This document shows, in pieces, positions 25,596-33,682 of a stretch of DNA of 64,000 bases. Source of the stretch: Bacteroidales bacterium. GTDB lineage: Bacteria > Bacteroidota > Bacteroidia > Bacteroidales > F082. The notes under the pieces are model-generated. The model searched no databases and was not told the DNA's origin. It saw only the letters and a list, made by a program, of their open reading frames with translations. The first letter of the stretch is position 1. Every line of letters begins with the position of its first letter. The stretch covers positions 23,086 through 87,085 of the forward strand of contig JAGBQJ010000037.1 of assembly GCA_017632935.1 (NCBI GenBank), in the 5' to 3' direction. A program made the position numbers and the translations under genes.

Positions 25596-26789
25596 TCACT
25601 CAATCTCCAGCGTCTTCTTGCAAATCTCAATCTCTTCGGGGTCGCCGGTGTACTTGCCGAGGTCGTCGCTGAGCTTGACCACCTTCTTCCAGTTGCGTTT
25701 CTCAGTGATCTTGGCGGCTGTGAGCTTCACCACGATATTCATGGCTTGCACGTTGTCGATGTCACAGGTGAGGTGCGTGCCGATGCCGAAGGAATCTTGC
25801 ATGCGTCCTGCCACAGCCTCGTGGATGGCTATGGCCTCGTCCACATTCAGGCCGTTGCTGAAGATGATGGACTTCTGCGACGGGTCGATGCCCAACTCCT
25901 TGTATTTCTCGATGATTTCCTCCAAGGCCTCGTAGTTGTCGCCGCTGTCGACGCGCAGACCGTCAAACAGTTTGGCGTGCAACGTGGTGAAGTTCTGGAA
26001 GAAAGCTTTGCGGGTGTAAGTGTCGTAGAGGTAAACACCCAAGCTGCCGGCATACACCTCTTGCCAGTAGTCCATGGCTAGGTAGTTGGCTTCGTTGTAA
26101 CCATAGAGCGAGCAGGTCTCAATGAATTGGTGACTCATGGTGCCGATAGGGGTGAGGTCATACTTCATGGCCAGCAGCACGTTGGAGGTACCTACAAAAC
26201 AGGTCTTGGTGAACTGCTTCTGTGCCTCGATGAAGCTGCGGATGACAAGGTCTTGGTGTTCGAACGAGAAACGACGGCGTGTGCCGAAGTCACTGAACTT
26301 GACGCCGTTGCCAATGAGACGGATGCCCTTGGCGTATGATTTTTCGTATTCTTTCTGGGCATTGTAGTGTTCAAACTCGCCTTTTAACTCATGCATTAGT
26401 TCGGAGACAGTGGCTAAGATAGGCATCTCCCAAAACACGGTGCGCCATAGCAGACCGGTTACTTGGATGTGCAAATGCCCTTCCTCGTCTTGGCTTACCT
26501 CAACCTCGGAGGGACGCATGTGGAAACCTTTCAGGAAGGTGAAAAACCATAGCGGGAAATAGTAGCATTTCCGTTTCATGAAACGCACTTCCTCGTCAGT
26601 GATTTTGATGTTGCCGTATAGGTCGAACTGTTTGCGAAGTTTCTCGGCAAAGCCTTTGGGGTAGACCGTGTTGTTGCGGTCGACGAAGGTGTATTGCCCC
26701 ATGGCACGGGGAAACTTCTGTAGGTAGGCGTAGCACACGCTGAAGGTGTAGAGGTCGTTGTCTAATAGGCTGGTGATGATTTGTCTCAT
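25596..26789 (-). CDS. pncB: Nicotinate phosphoribosyltransferase
   Basis: 397 residues, the usual length. It converts nicotinate and PRPP to nicotinate mononucleotide in NAD salvage. N-terminal ITSLLDNDLYTFSVCYAYLQKFP (abridged here as the SLLDNDLYTF motif) is the family signature. Later come the substrate region around GTSNVLLAMKYDLTPIGTM and the PRPP/phosphate region IFSNGLNVDEAIAI and SFGIGTHLTCDID. The gene lies 3 bases after the DUF47 gene and is probably the last gene of the phosphate-transport operon. NMN synthesis consumes ATP and PRPP, so a tie to phosphate supply is plausible but not shown. Confidence 0.95.
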   Translation of the reverse strand: MRQIITSLLDNDLYTFSVCYAYLQKFPRAMGQYTFVDRNNTVYPKGFAEKLRKQFDLYGNIKITDEEVRFMKRKCYYFPLWFFTFLKGFHMRPSEVEVSQDEEGHLHIQVTGLLWRTVFWEMPILATVSELMHELKGEFEHYNAQKEYEKSYAKGIRLIGNGVKFSDFGTRRRFSFEHQDLVIRSFIEAQKQFTKTCFVGTSNVLLAMKYDLTPIGTMSHQFIETCSLYGYNEANYLAMDYWQEVYAGSLGVYLYDTYTRKAFFQNFTTLHAKLFDGLRVDSGDNYEALEEIIEKYKELGIDPSQKSIIFSNGLNVDEAIAIHEAVAGRMQDSFGIGTHLTCDIDNVQAMNIVVKLTAAKITEKRNWKKVVKLSDDLGKYTGDPEEIEICKKTLEIE

Positions 26790-26792
26790 GAT

Positions 26793-27440
26793 TTATAGTT
26801 TGCTTATGATGCTTCTAACTTTATCTGAAATATACTTTGCGGAGTTGGTTGTGTTTTCCAACACTTGAACTAAGTCCTTACGCTTGATGATTTCTGTAAG
26901 GCTGTAGTCTTGGCTGAATAGCTTGCTGATGTAACTGCCGTATAGCTCGTCGTTGTCGTGCTCAATGGTCTTGATTTCCTGACACAAACGGTTGATTTCC
27001 TTGCTTTTGCTGTCTATAAACTCAAGGTCGCGGATGATGCTGCTCAGGCTCTCGGCGGCAAACATGATGTTTTCCGTCATGGTGGTAAGGTCGGTGTCGA
27101 CGTCAAGGAAGCGGCGGGTGAGGATGATGTTGGCCGAGTCGTCGATGCGGTCGAGGAAAGTGTCCATCATCTCGGCGAGTTCGTGTACGTCTTCGCGTTC
27201 AAAGGGAGTCAGCACCGTGCTGAAAAGCTGGGAATAGAACAATTGCAACACTTCATCGCCTCCACGTTCACAAGCCTTGATTTCCTTTTTCAACTCTTCA
27301 AGTTGCTGTAAATCAGTTTTTCTGATCATCTGATACAGCAGTTTTGAGGCTTGCTCGATGTAGTCGGCCTGCTGCGTATAGAGCGGGTAGAACTTCTTTT
27401 CCTTGGGGACGAAAAACTGGAAGAAACTGTTGAGGCTCAT
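26793..27440 (-). CDS. DUF47 (PhoU-like) regulator, second copy
   Basis: 215 residues from the ATG at 27440 (MSLNSFFQFFVPKEKKFYPLY). A GTG two codons upstream overlaps the stop of the pit gene, and the ATG fits the family start better. All-helical PhoU-like protein of the DUF47/TIGR00153 type with conserved acidic helices (EREDVHELAEMMDTFLDRIDDSAN). Such proteins accompany PiT transporters and are thought to regulate them. It is homologous to the product of 28510-29160 on the other side of the transporter gene. Confidence 0.88.
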   Translation of the reverse strand: MSLNSFFQFFVPKEKKFYPLYTQQADYIEQASKLLYQMIRKTDLQQLEELKKEIKACERGGDEVLQLFYSQLFSTVLTPFEREDVHELAEMMDTFLDRIDDSANIILTRRFLDVDTDLTTMTENIMFAAESLSSIIRDLEFIDSKSKEINRLCQEIKTIEHDNDELYGSYISKLFSQDYSLTEIIKRKDLVQVLENTTNSAKYISDKVRSIISKL

Positions 27441-27442
27441 AA

Positions 27443-28510
27443 TCACTGCATTAAGAGGTTAAACAACAGGTTGAGCAGGCCGCTGATGACCAAGGGCACG
27501 GGAATGGTAAGGATCCATGACAGGACGATGCGCTTGGCCGTGACCCATTTGACGGACTTCATGCCGTCGGTGAGGCCCACGCCAATCACACCGCCGGTGA
27601 TGGTGTGTGTGGTACTGACAGGGATACCCATGAAAGACGTGGCAATCAAGGTGGTGGCACCGGCAAATTCAGCAGAGAAACCACGCACTGGCGTGATTTT
27701 GGCTAAACCGCCGCCCATGGTCTTGATGACGTTCTTGCCGCCAATGAGGATGCCCAACGACATGATGATGTAGCACACAACAGCAAGAATATCAGGGATA
27801 TGGAAGCCTTGACGGCTGTCGTAGAAGTTGCTGATGAAATCCTGCATCTCGGGACTGACACCTTTTGTGGTGAATACGCTGGCCATCAGCACGGCGATGA
27901 TACCCATGGTCTTGGGGGCGTCGTTGGAGCCGTGGCCGATGCAGAAAGCCGCCGTAGAGAAATGCTGCAACACCTTGAAGAGTTTATCGACGCGCTTACG
28001 AGGCTTGTTTTTGAAAATCCTTAAGAAGATACATTCAAGGAAGAAGCCCAAAAACAGGCCAATCAGTGGCGATAACACAATGAAGGCCAAGGTGATGATG
28101 ATGGGTTTCAAATGGAGCACTGCGCTGCCGTTGACAAACCAAGCCGCCCCGATGATGCCGCCGATGAGGGCGTGTGAGGTGGAGATAGGCATGCCGTTGC
28201 GTGTGCAGATAGCCACCCAGATGGCCGCACCCACCAATGCGGACAAAATCAAATAAGGCGTGATGACATTCTGATCGGCAAAGTTGGCCATAGTGTTACC
28301 TACGGCGAACTGTTGGTTGAGCACTAACCGAATGATAATGAACGCGGTAAACTCCCAAAACGAGGCCCATAGGATGGCCTGCATTGGCGTCATCACCTTG
28401 GTGGCGATGATGGTCGAGATGGAGTTGGCCGCGTCGTTCATGCCGTTCAGGAAGGTGAAGACGAAGGCAAGGACGATGGAGAGGATGATGGCTATGGTCA
28501 GGAGATTCAT
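27443..28510 (-). CDS. pit: PiT-family inorganic phosphate transporter
   Basis: 355 residues from ATG 28510, which shares one base with the stop codon of the upstream DUF47 gene (TGATG). Integral membrane symporter with the two signature repeats of the family: FTFLNGMNDAANSISTII near the N-terminus and CIGHGSNDAPKTMG (about residue 182), each with GxNDxxx. Another typical segment is GIPVSTTHTITGGVIGVG near the C-terminus, mirrored by GMPISTSHALIGGIIG. It imports phosphate with H+ or Na+. It forms an operon with the two DUF47 genes and pncB. Confidence 0.93.
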   Translation of the reverse strand: MNLLTIAIILSIVLAFVFTFLNGMNDAANSISTIIATKVMTPMQAILWASFWEFTAFIIIRLVLNQQFAVGNTMANFADQNVITPYLILSALVGAAIWVAICTRNGMPISTSHALIGGIIGAAWFVNGSAVLHLKPIIITLAFIVLSPLIGLFLGFFLECIFLRIFKNKPRKRVDKLFKVLQHFSTAAFCIGHGSNDAPKTMGIIAVLMASVFTTKGVSPEMQDFISNFYDSRQGFHIPDILAVVCYIIMSLGILIGGKNVIKTMGGGLAKITPVRGFSAEFAGATTLIATSFMGIPVSTTHTITGGVIGVGLTDGMKSVKWVTAKRIVLSWILTIPVPLVISGLLNLLFNLLMQ

Positions 28511-29160
28511 CACGATTCTTTTATGATCAAACTTTTCACGGTGCCGGTCACTTCTTTGGCGCGGTCGGTGGTGTCTTCTACGACTTGGGCTATCTCCTTG
28601 TATTTCAGCAACTCAATCTCGTCCTTCTCGTTGTCGAAGAGGTAAGAGATGTAGTCGCCGTAGATGTCATCGACGGCGTGCTCTATAAGAGTGACTTTGT
28701 CGCACAACTCACTGATTCGCTGATGGTTTTTCCCAAGGTCATCGAGCAAGCTGAAGATTTCAATCATGATGGAGGCGTCCTCGTGGATATTGTCGATAAT
28801 TTCCTTGATTTGCTTGTCGATTTTCTTCGGGTTGTACATCAGGATGGTCTTGGCCGAGTGGTTGATGAAGTCAAGGAACTTGTCCAAGTCCATGGCTAGG
28901 GCATTCATGTCCTCACGGTCGAAGGGCGTGACGAAGGCACCGTTGAGCTCGATGTAGAACTCGCGCAGCAGCTCGTCGCCCGTGGTCTCCTGTTTCTTGA
29001 TCATGCGGGTGAGCAGTCGGCGCTCGTCAGGGTCGTCGCTCTTGACGAGTTCCTTGAGATATTTGGCGGCAACCTGTGCCGTCTCCGACTGCTTGACATA
29101 GGTGGGGAAGAAGTGCTTTTCTCGGTTTCCGCCCCGAGTGAAAATGTTGTTCAGTGCCAT
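28510..29160 (-). CDS. DUF47 (PhoU-like) regulator, first copy
   Basis: 216 residues. MALNNIFTRGGNREKHFFPTY is the typical N-terminus, followed by the helical core with FDREDMNALAMDLDKFLDFINHSAK, matching the acidic motif of the other DUF47 copy. It is the first gene of the operon, with its own promoter at 29186-29219. Two DUF47 genes flanking one pit gene suggests a heteromeric regulator or two separate regulatory states; this is inference. Confidence 0.88.
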   Translation of the reverse strand: MALNNIFTRGGNREKHFFPTYVKQSETAQVAAKYLKELVKSDDPDERRLLTRMIKKQETTGDELLREFYIELNGAFVTPFDREDMNALAMDLDKFLDFINHSAKTILMYNPKKIDKQIKEIIDNIHEDASIMIEIFSLLDDLGKNHQRISELCDKVTLIEHAVDDIYGDYISYLFDNEKDEIELLKYKEIAQVVEDTTDRAKEVTGTVKSLIIKES

Positions 29161-29185
29161 TGTGAAATGGGTTTGAATTTGGGTG

Positions 29186-29219
29186 CAAATTTATTTAAAA
29201 TATAGTACGAATGCAAAAA
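29186..29219 (-). promoter_or_regulatory. Promoter of the DUF47-pit-DUF47-pncB operon
   Basis: On the minus strand TTTTTG (29219-29214), 20-base spacer, TAAATTTG (29193-29186), then the ATG at 29160. Confidence 0.75.
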
Positions 29220-29234
29220 TAATAAAGAAACTGA

Positions 29235-30266
29235 TCATTTTGCCAAAACCCCGCACAAATGGAACAACACCCGAGCCCCAACATTCCCGTCCCAGTCGCC
29301 GCCGTCGGGCGAAGGGGAGACTTCGCAAAGGTCGAAGCCGATGATGTCCTTGCCAGCCTCGCGGATGCGGTTGAGCAGATACATCAGCTCCTCGTATTCC
29401 AAGCCGCCCGGCACAGGAGTCCCCGTGTTGGGGCAGAGCTTCGGGTCTAAGGCATCGATGTCGATGGAGAGGTAGACCTTGTCGGGCAAAGCGGCAATCA
29501 TCTCGTCCACGATGGCTTTCCAAGTCGAGCCTTCGTACATTCTACGGCGGCAGTCGCGGTCGAAAAACACTTTGATGCGCTCGGGCTGACTCTCGGCCAA
29601 GGCTTTCTCCTGATGGCAGTAGTCGCGGATACCGACTTGCACGAGCTTCTTCACGTTGCTGAATTGCAGCGTGTTGTAGAAGATGGAAGCGTGTGAGTAT
29701 TTGAAGCCCTCGAAAGCCTCGCGCAGGTCGCAGTGGGCGTCGGCATGCAGGATGCCATATTCCACACCTTGTTGGTTGAGGTATTGGTGGTAGGCAAGGG
29801 GACAGCTGTGGTCGCCACCCAAGAGACCGACCACCTTGCCATGAGCCTTCCAATAGGCAATGCGCTCGCGAAGCCAGGCGTTTTTCTTCTCCGTGGCGGC
29901 TTCGATTCGGGCATATAGATCGGCGTATTTCTCGGGCTCGTCGTCGATGGTGCCTTCATACAGCGCGTTGATAATGTCCTCGCTCAATGGAGCCAACTCG
30001 TCATGCAGTTTCCTCAATTCCTTGGGGAATTCATCCATCCAGATGCCTTTCTGCCAAAGGTCGGGGTAGTCGTGGTGGCAGAGGTCGACTTGCAAAGAGG
30101 CCTCCATGATGGTGGCGGGACCGTCGACGGTGCCACGGTTGTAGCTCGTGGTGAGTTCCCATTCGACGGGTATGATGATGATTTGTGCTTCCTCAGCGGT
30201 GCAGGGCAGGCCGTAGATGCCCGAATCGGCGACGGCGGCGGCATTGGGGTCAAAGTTGTTTTCCAT
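29235..30266 (-). CDS. Ureohydrolase: agmatinase/arginase family
   Basis: 343 residues from the ATG at 30266, directly downstream of a TATTTTTG box; the longer upstream frame is not translated into family-like sequence. Metal-dependent hydrolase cleaving guanidino groups (agmatine to putrescine and urea, or similar). The di-manganese ligands are in GLLGGDHSC, ILHADAHCDLR and SIDIDALDP, the three family signatures. Insert loops make it longer than typical SpeB (about 300). Substrate cannot be settled from motifs, and formiminoglutamase remains possible. Monocistronic and divergent from the MBL hydrolase gene. Confidence 0.85.
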   Translation of the reverse strand: MENNFDPNAAAVADSGIYGLPCTAEEAQIIIIPVEWELTTSYNRGTVDGPATIMEASLQVDLCHHDYPDLWQKGIWMDEFPKELRKLHDELAPLSEDIINALYEGTIDDEPEKYADLYARIEAATEKKNAWLRERIAYWKAHGKVVGLLGGDHSCPLAYHQYLNQQGVEYGILHADAHCDLREAFEGFKYSHASIFYNTLQFSNVKKLVQVGIRDYCHQEKALAESQPERIKVFFDRDCRRRMYEGSTWKAIVDEMIAALPDKVYLSIDIDALDPKLCPNTGTPVPGGLEYEELMYLLNRIREAGKDIIGFDLCEVSPSPDGGDWDGNVGARVLFHLCGVLAK

Positions 30267-30285
30267 TGTTGATAATTTTGATGGA

Positions 30286-30293
30286 CAAAAATA
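30286..30293 (-). promoter_or_regulatory. Promoter -7 box of the ureohydrolase gene
   Basis: Minus-strand TATTTTTG, 20 bases before the start codon at 30266. Confidence 0.55.
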
Positions 30294-30314
30294 GACAAAA
30301 ATCGAATAAATCAT

Positions 30315-30322
30315 TACTTTTG
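30315..30322 (+). promoter_or_regulatory. Promoter -7 box of the MBL-fold hydrolase gene
   Basis: TACTTTTG, 18 bases before the ATG at 30340; back-to-back with the ureohydrolase promoter. Confidence 0.55.
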
Positions 30323-30339
30323 CGGCAAAATTGACCCCA

Positions 30340-31161
30340 ATGGACCTTTTCTCCTGTCTTTCGCCTTTTGTCTTTTGCAGCTTTGCCTCGGGCAGTAGCG
30401 GCAACTGCTATTATGTGGGCAAGCAGGACGAAGGCGTTTTGGTGGATGTGGGCATCGCTGCGCAGCAAATCATTACAGGGCTGAAAAAGAATGACTTGCG
30501 CATCAGCGACATCAAGGCTATCCTCATTACGCATGACCACATCGACCACGTGAAAGGCTTGGAGGTGCTGACCAAAAACCACCCCATCCCGATTTATGCC
30601 CATTCCGATTGTCTGCAAGGCCTTGTGGAAGGTAAGGCCACGAAAAATGTCGATCCAGGTCTTTTCCACGAAATCGAGACCATGCAGCCTTTCGATATGT
30701 GTGGCATCACTGTGGAGGCTTTTCCCGTCATGCACGATGGGCGAGGAGCTGTAGGCTATCATTTTAATTTTGAGGGACATACCTTGACTATAGCCACTGA
30801 CATTGGTATGCTCGACAAGGTGGTGAAGGAGCAGATCCGCAGGGCCGACAACCTTGTCATCGAGGCCAACTACGATGTGGAAATGTTGGAGAAGGGCTCG
30901 TATCCGTATATTCTGAAGCAGCGTATCTCAGGCCCCTTTGGTCATCTGAGCAACGAGGAATCGGCGAGGTTTGTAGCCGACATCTATCATACGGGCATGA
31001 AAAACATCATGTTGTGCCATCTCAGTGAGAACAACAACACCCCAGAACGGGCCATGCAGTGCCTCTATCAACAGTTCCACAAGAAGCATGTGCATCCTGA
31101 CGTGAACACATCCATCTTCCCTTTGCCACGCCACAAAAGCACGGGCTTTGTGTATCTGTAG
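30340..31161 (+). CDS. MBL-fold metallo-hydrolase (YycJ-like)
   Basis: 273 residues from the ATG at 30340. Metallo-beta-lactamase fold with FASGSSGNCYYVG at the N-terminus, typical of the YycJ/WalJ subgroup. Then ILITHDHIDHVKG carries the HxHxDH zinc motif (about residues 63-68). Further metal ligands are expected at MHDGRGAVGYHF and ATDIGML, and a late histidine is in IMLCHLSENNN. Cytoplasmic; members of this subgroup are proposed to act on DNA or RNA ends, or to support cell-wall homeostasis. Monocistronic with its own promoter. Confidence 0.85.
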   Translation: MDLFSCLSPFVFCSFASGSSGNCYYVGKQDEGVLVDVGIAAQQIITGLKKNDLRISDIKAILITHDHIDHVKGLEVLTKNHPIPIYAHSDCLQGLVEGKATKNVDPGLFHEIETMQPFDMCGITVEAFPVMHDGRGAVGYHFNFEGHTLTIATDIGMLDKVVKEQIRRADNLVIEANYDVEMLEKGSYPYILKQRISGPFGHLSNEESARFVADIYHTGMKNIMLCHLSENNNTPERAMQCLYQQFHKKHVHPDVNTSIFPLPRHKSTGFVYL

Positions 31162-31334
31162 ATTCCCCGTTTTTCCACGATTATCGCTGGTATTTGTGGC
31201 TTTCCACATATTTCCACAACATGTGGTGTCCGTAGAAATGAACATAAAGTGTTGATAACCTTTGTTTTCGAAGCGTTTTGTTATTGTGGCACACATTATG
31301 CTATATAAATAAGGTGATTCAAATTTAAGCTGTT

Positions 31335-32222
31335 ATGCAACACAAAATGACATTGGTTTCGCTGTTTTTCATTGGCTTGATGGTCGCGTCATGCGATGTG
31401 GAACGTTCTGAAAAGTACCAAGCCCTTTTGGCAGAACGCGATTCCCTGTACACGGAAGCCGTAGCGTCTAAAGGCGGTTTCGACAATGCCTTGAACACCA
31501 TCAATGAGATTGAGGCTGCTTTGGAAGCGGTGCGTGTCCAAGAGAACATCATTATGATGGAGAATCAGGAGGGCAATACCAATAAGGCTGTTTCTGAAAT
31601 CAATGCCATTCAGCAGACTTTGCAGGAGAATCGCCAGAAAATCAGTCAGCTTGAGAAACAGTTGGCCGAACAAGGTGCAAGCTCGAAGGCTTTGAATGAG
31701 ACGGTGAGCCGCTTGAAGAAGCAACTGGAGGAAAAAGACACTTATATCAACAGCCTAAAGGATGAGCTGCAGCAAAGCAAGCAACAGATTGCTAATCTGA
31801 ATGAACAAGTCTCTGACCTGAACGAGAACATCAATGAGTTGAACAGCAACCTTGATGTGATGTCGGTGCAGAATGCGGCCCAGCAGGCCACCATCGAAAA
31901 CCAGGACGTCATGCTGAATACGGTATGGGTTTGCATCGCTCCGCAGAAGACCTTGATAGAAAAGGGTGTTCTCAGCAAAGGCGGCTTGTTCTCGTCGAGC
32001 GAGATCTCGAAACAAGGCTTCGACAAGAGCCAGTTTGAAGTGGCCAACAAACGCGACTTGGAGCTTATCCCGCTGAATACCAAGAAGCCTAAAATCATGA
32101 CCACTCACCCGGAAGGCAGCTACCAGCTCAACGAAGGAGAGGGCGGGGCTCTGACCCTGCAAATCCTCGACAAGGAAGCTTTCTGGAGTATGTCGAATTA
32201 TTTGGTAGTATCCATCAAATAA
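31335..32222 (+). CDS. Coiled-coil lipoprotein
   Basis: 295 residues. MQHKMTLVSLFFIGLMVASC is a lipoprotein signal (lipobox VASC). Residues about 25-180 form an almost unbroken coiled coil rich in Q, N and E (QLEKQLAEQGASSKALNETV, NLNEQVSDLNENINELN). The C-terminal 100 residues form a small beta-rich domain (VWVCIAPQKTLIEKGVLSKGG). Such proteins may span the periplasm from the outer membrane. No close neighbour on the same strand; it ends at a strong terminator. Confidence 0.75.
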   Translation: MQHKMTLVSLFFIGLMVASCDVERSEKYQALLAERDSLYTEAVASKGGFDNALNTINEIEAALEAVRVQENIIMMENQEGNTNKAVSEINAIQQTLQENRQKISQLEKQLAEQGASSKALNETVSRLKKQLEEKDTYINSLKDELQQSKQQIANLNEQVSDLNENINELNSNLDVMSVQNAAQQATIENQDVMLNTVWVCIAPQKTLIEKGVLSKGGLFSSSEISKQGFDKSQFEVANKRDLELIPLNTKKPKIMTTHPEGSYQLNEGEGGALTLQILDKEAFWSMSNYLVVSIK

Positions 32223-32267
32223 AAATCCGTTTCTAACGGAACTGCTCGTTTTCAATTTTTTTAAATT

Positions 32268-32299
32268 GCCTCACATTTCCCCAATGTGAGGCTTTTTTT
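32268..32299 (+). terminator. Terminator after the coiled-coil lipoprotein gene
   Basis: GCCTCACATT (32268-32277), loop TCCCC, AATGTGAGGC (32283-32292), then seven T. Confidence 0.9.
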
Positions 32300-32307
32300 G
32301 TGTGTAA

Positions 32308-32340
32308 TTTTGTGGAATCAGCGGAAAATTGTTATTTTTG
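32308..32340 (+). promoter_or_regulatory. Promoter of the NtrC-type regulator gene
   Basis: TTTTG at 32308-32312, 20-base spacer, TATTTTTG at 32333-32340. The ATG at 32345 lies only 4 bases further on, so the transcript may be leaderless. Confidence 0.7.
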
Positions 32341-32344
32341 CACC

Positions 32345-33682
32345 ATGAAATGTAGAATTCTTGTTGTGGAAGATGATGCCTCCTTCGGCATGATGATTCA
32401 GACTTGGCTGAAGAAGAACGGCTATGAGGCAGTGCTCGCATCGCGGTACGAACAGGCGAAAATCGAGATTTCCAATGGAGATTTTGGCCTGATTCTCACG
32501 GATTTGCGTCTGCCGGACGGCGATGGCATCATCTTGATGACTTGGGTGCGCGAGAAACTGAAAAGCAAGGTGCCCATCATCGTGATGACAGGCTATGCCG
32601 AAGTGCAGACCGCTGTTTCAGCCATGAAACTTGGTGCTTTTGATTACCTCAAGAAACCCATCAATCCGAGCGTGTTGGAGGAAAAGATCGCTGCGGCGTT
32701 AGCGTCTACCGACGAGGAAGTGGAGGATACCTTTGTCCCAGGCAACAAACAATGGGTGAGGGGGAACAGCCCTGCTATGCAGCGACTTTACAAACATGTG
32801 GAATTGGTGGCACCTACCAAGTTCTCTGTGTTGATCCTTGGCGAGAGCGGCACAGGCAAGGAATACATCGCCCGCATGATCCACGACAGAAGTCAATACA
32901 AAGACGGCCCTTTCATCCCTGTTGATTGTGGAAGTTTATCTAAAGAATTGGCTCCCAGTGAATTATTTGGGCATCTGAAGGGATCTTTCACTTCGGCTAT
33001 TGCTGACAAGAAAGGCGTCTTCGAGCAAGCCAAGGGTGGCACGGTATTCCTCGATGAGGTGGGCAACCTGCCTTATGAGGTGCAGATGCAGCTGTTGCGT
33101 GCCTTGCAGGAACAGAAGGTGAGACCTGTGGGATCGGCCACCGACATCCATGTGGATGTGCGCATCATTGCCGCTACCAACGAAAACTTGGAACAAGCCA
33201 TTGAGGAAGGACGTTTTCGCCAGGATCTGTTCCACAGAATCAATGAGTTCGCTATCGAGGTGCCGCCTTTGCGTGAGCGACTGGAGGACTTTGATGAGTT
33301 GACGGCCTTTTTCATCCGTCAAGCCAACGAGGAGTTGGGCAAAAATGTGAAAGGCATTTCCGATGATGCCTTGCAGCGCATGAAGGAACAGCGTTGGAAC
33401 GGCAACCTGCGTGAGTTGCGTAATGTGTTGCGCCGTTGCGTTCTGTTTGCTGAAGGCGAGAATATTGAGATGGATGACCTACCGGTGTTCAGCGCCCCCA
33501 ATAAGAAGACCGTCATCGCCACTGACGAGGACGACTGGGCATTGCGTCCCGAGCACGAGAAGGAGCAAATTGAGGCGGCCTTGCAGAAGGCGAGGGGCAA
33601 CAAGACTGTGGCTGCCAAGCTCTTGCAAATCGACCGCAAGACCTTGTATAATAAGATGCATCTCTACGGGATAGAACTGTAA
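32345..33682 (+). CDS. Sigma-54-dependent response regulator, NtrC/AtoC type
   Basis: 445 residues. Receiver domain at residues 1-120 with phosphorylation site Asp53 (LILTDLRLPDGDG) and Lys in YLKKPIN. AAA+ domain at about 140-375: Walker A GESGTGKEYIARMIH, Walker B GGTVFLDEVGNL, arginine-finger region ENLEQAIEEGRFRQDLFHR (abridged as GRFRQDLFHRI). The sigma-54 contact loop reads GSFTSA instead of GAFTGA. A Fis-type helix-turn-helix ends the protein (NKTVAAKLLQIDRKTLYNKM). The ATG at 32345 matches the first beta strand of the receiver (KCRILVVEDD). It ends back-to-back, with no spacing, with the histidine kinase gene on the other strand; that kinase may or may not be its partner. Confidence 0.92.
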   Translation: MKCRILVVEDDASFGMMIQTWLKKNGYEAVLASRYEQAKIEISNGDFGLILTDLRLPDGDGIILMTWVREKLKSKVPIIVMTGYAEVQTAVSAMKLGAFDYLKKPINPSVLEEKIAAALASTDEEVEDTFVPGNKQWVRGNSPAMQRLYKHVELVAPTKFSVLILGESGTGKEYIARMIHDRSQYKDGPFIPVDCGSLSKELAPSELFGHLKGSFTSAIADKKGVFEQAKGGTVFLDEVGNLPYEVQMQLLRALQEQKVRPVGSATDIHVDVRIIAATNENLEQAIEEGRFRQDLFHRINEFAIEVPPLRERLEDFDELTAFFIRQANEELGKNVKGISDDALQRMKEQRWNGNLRELRNVLRRCVLFAEGENIEMDDLPVFSAPNKKTVIATDEDDWALRPEHEKEQIEAALQKARGNKTVAAKLLQIDRKTLYNKMHLYGIEL

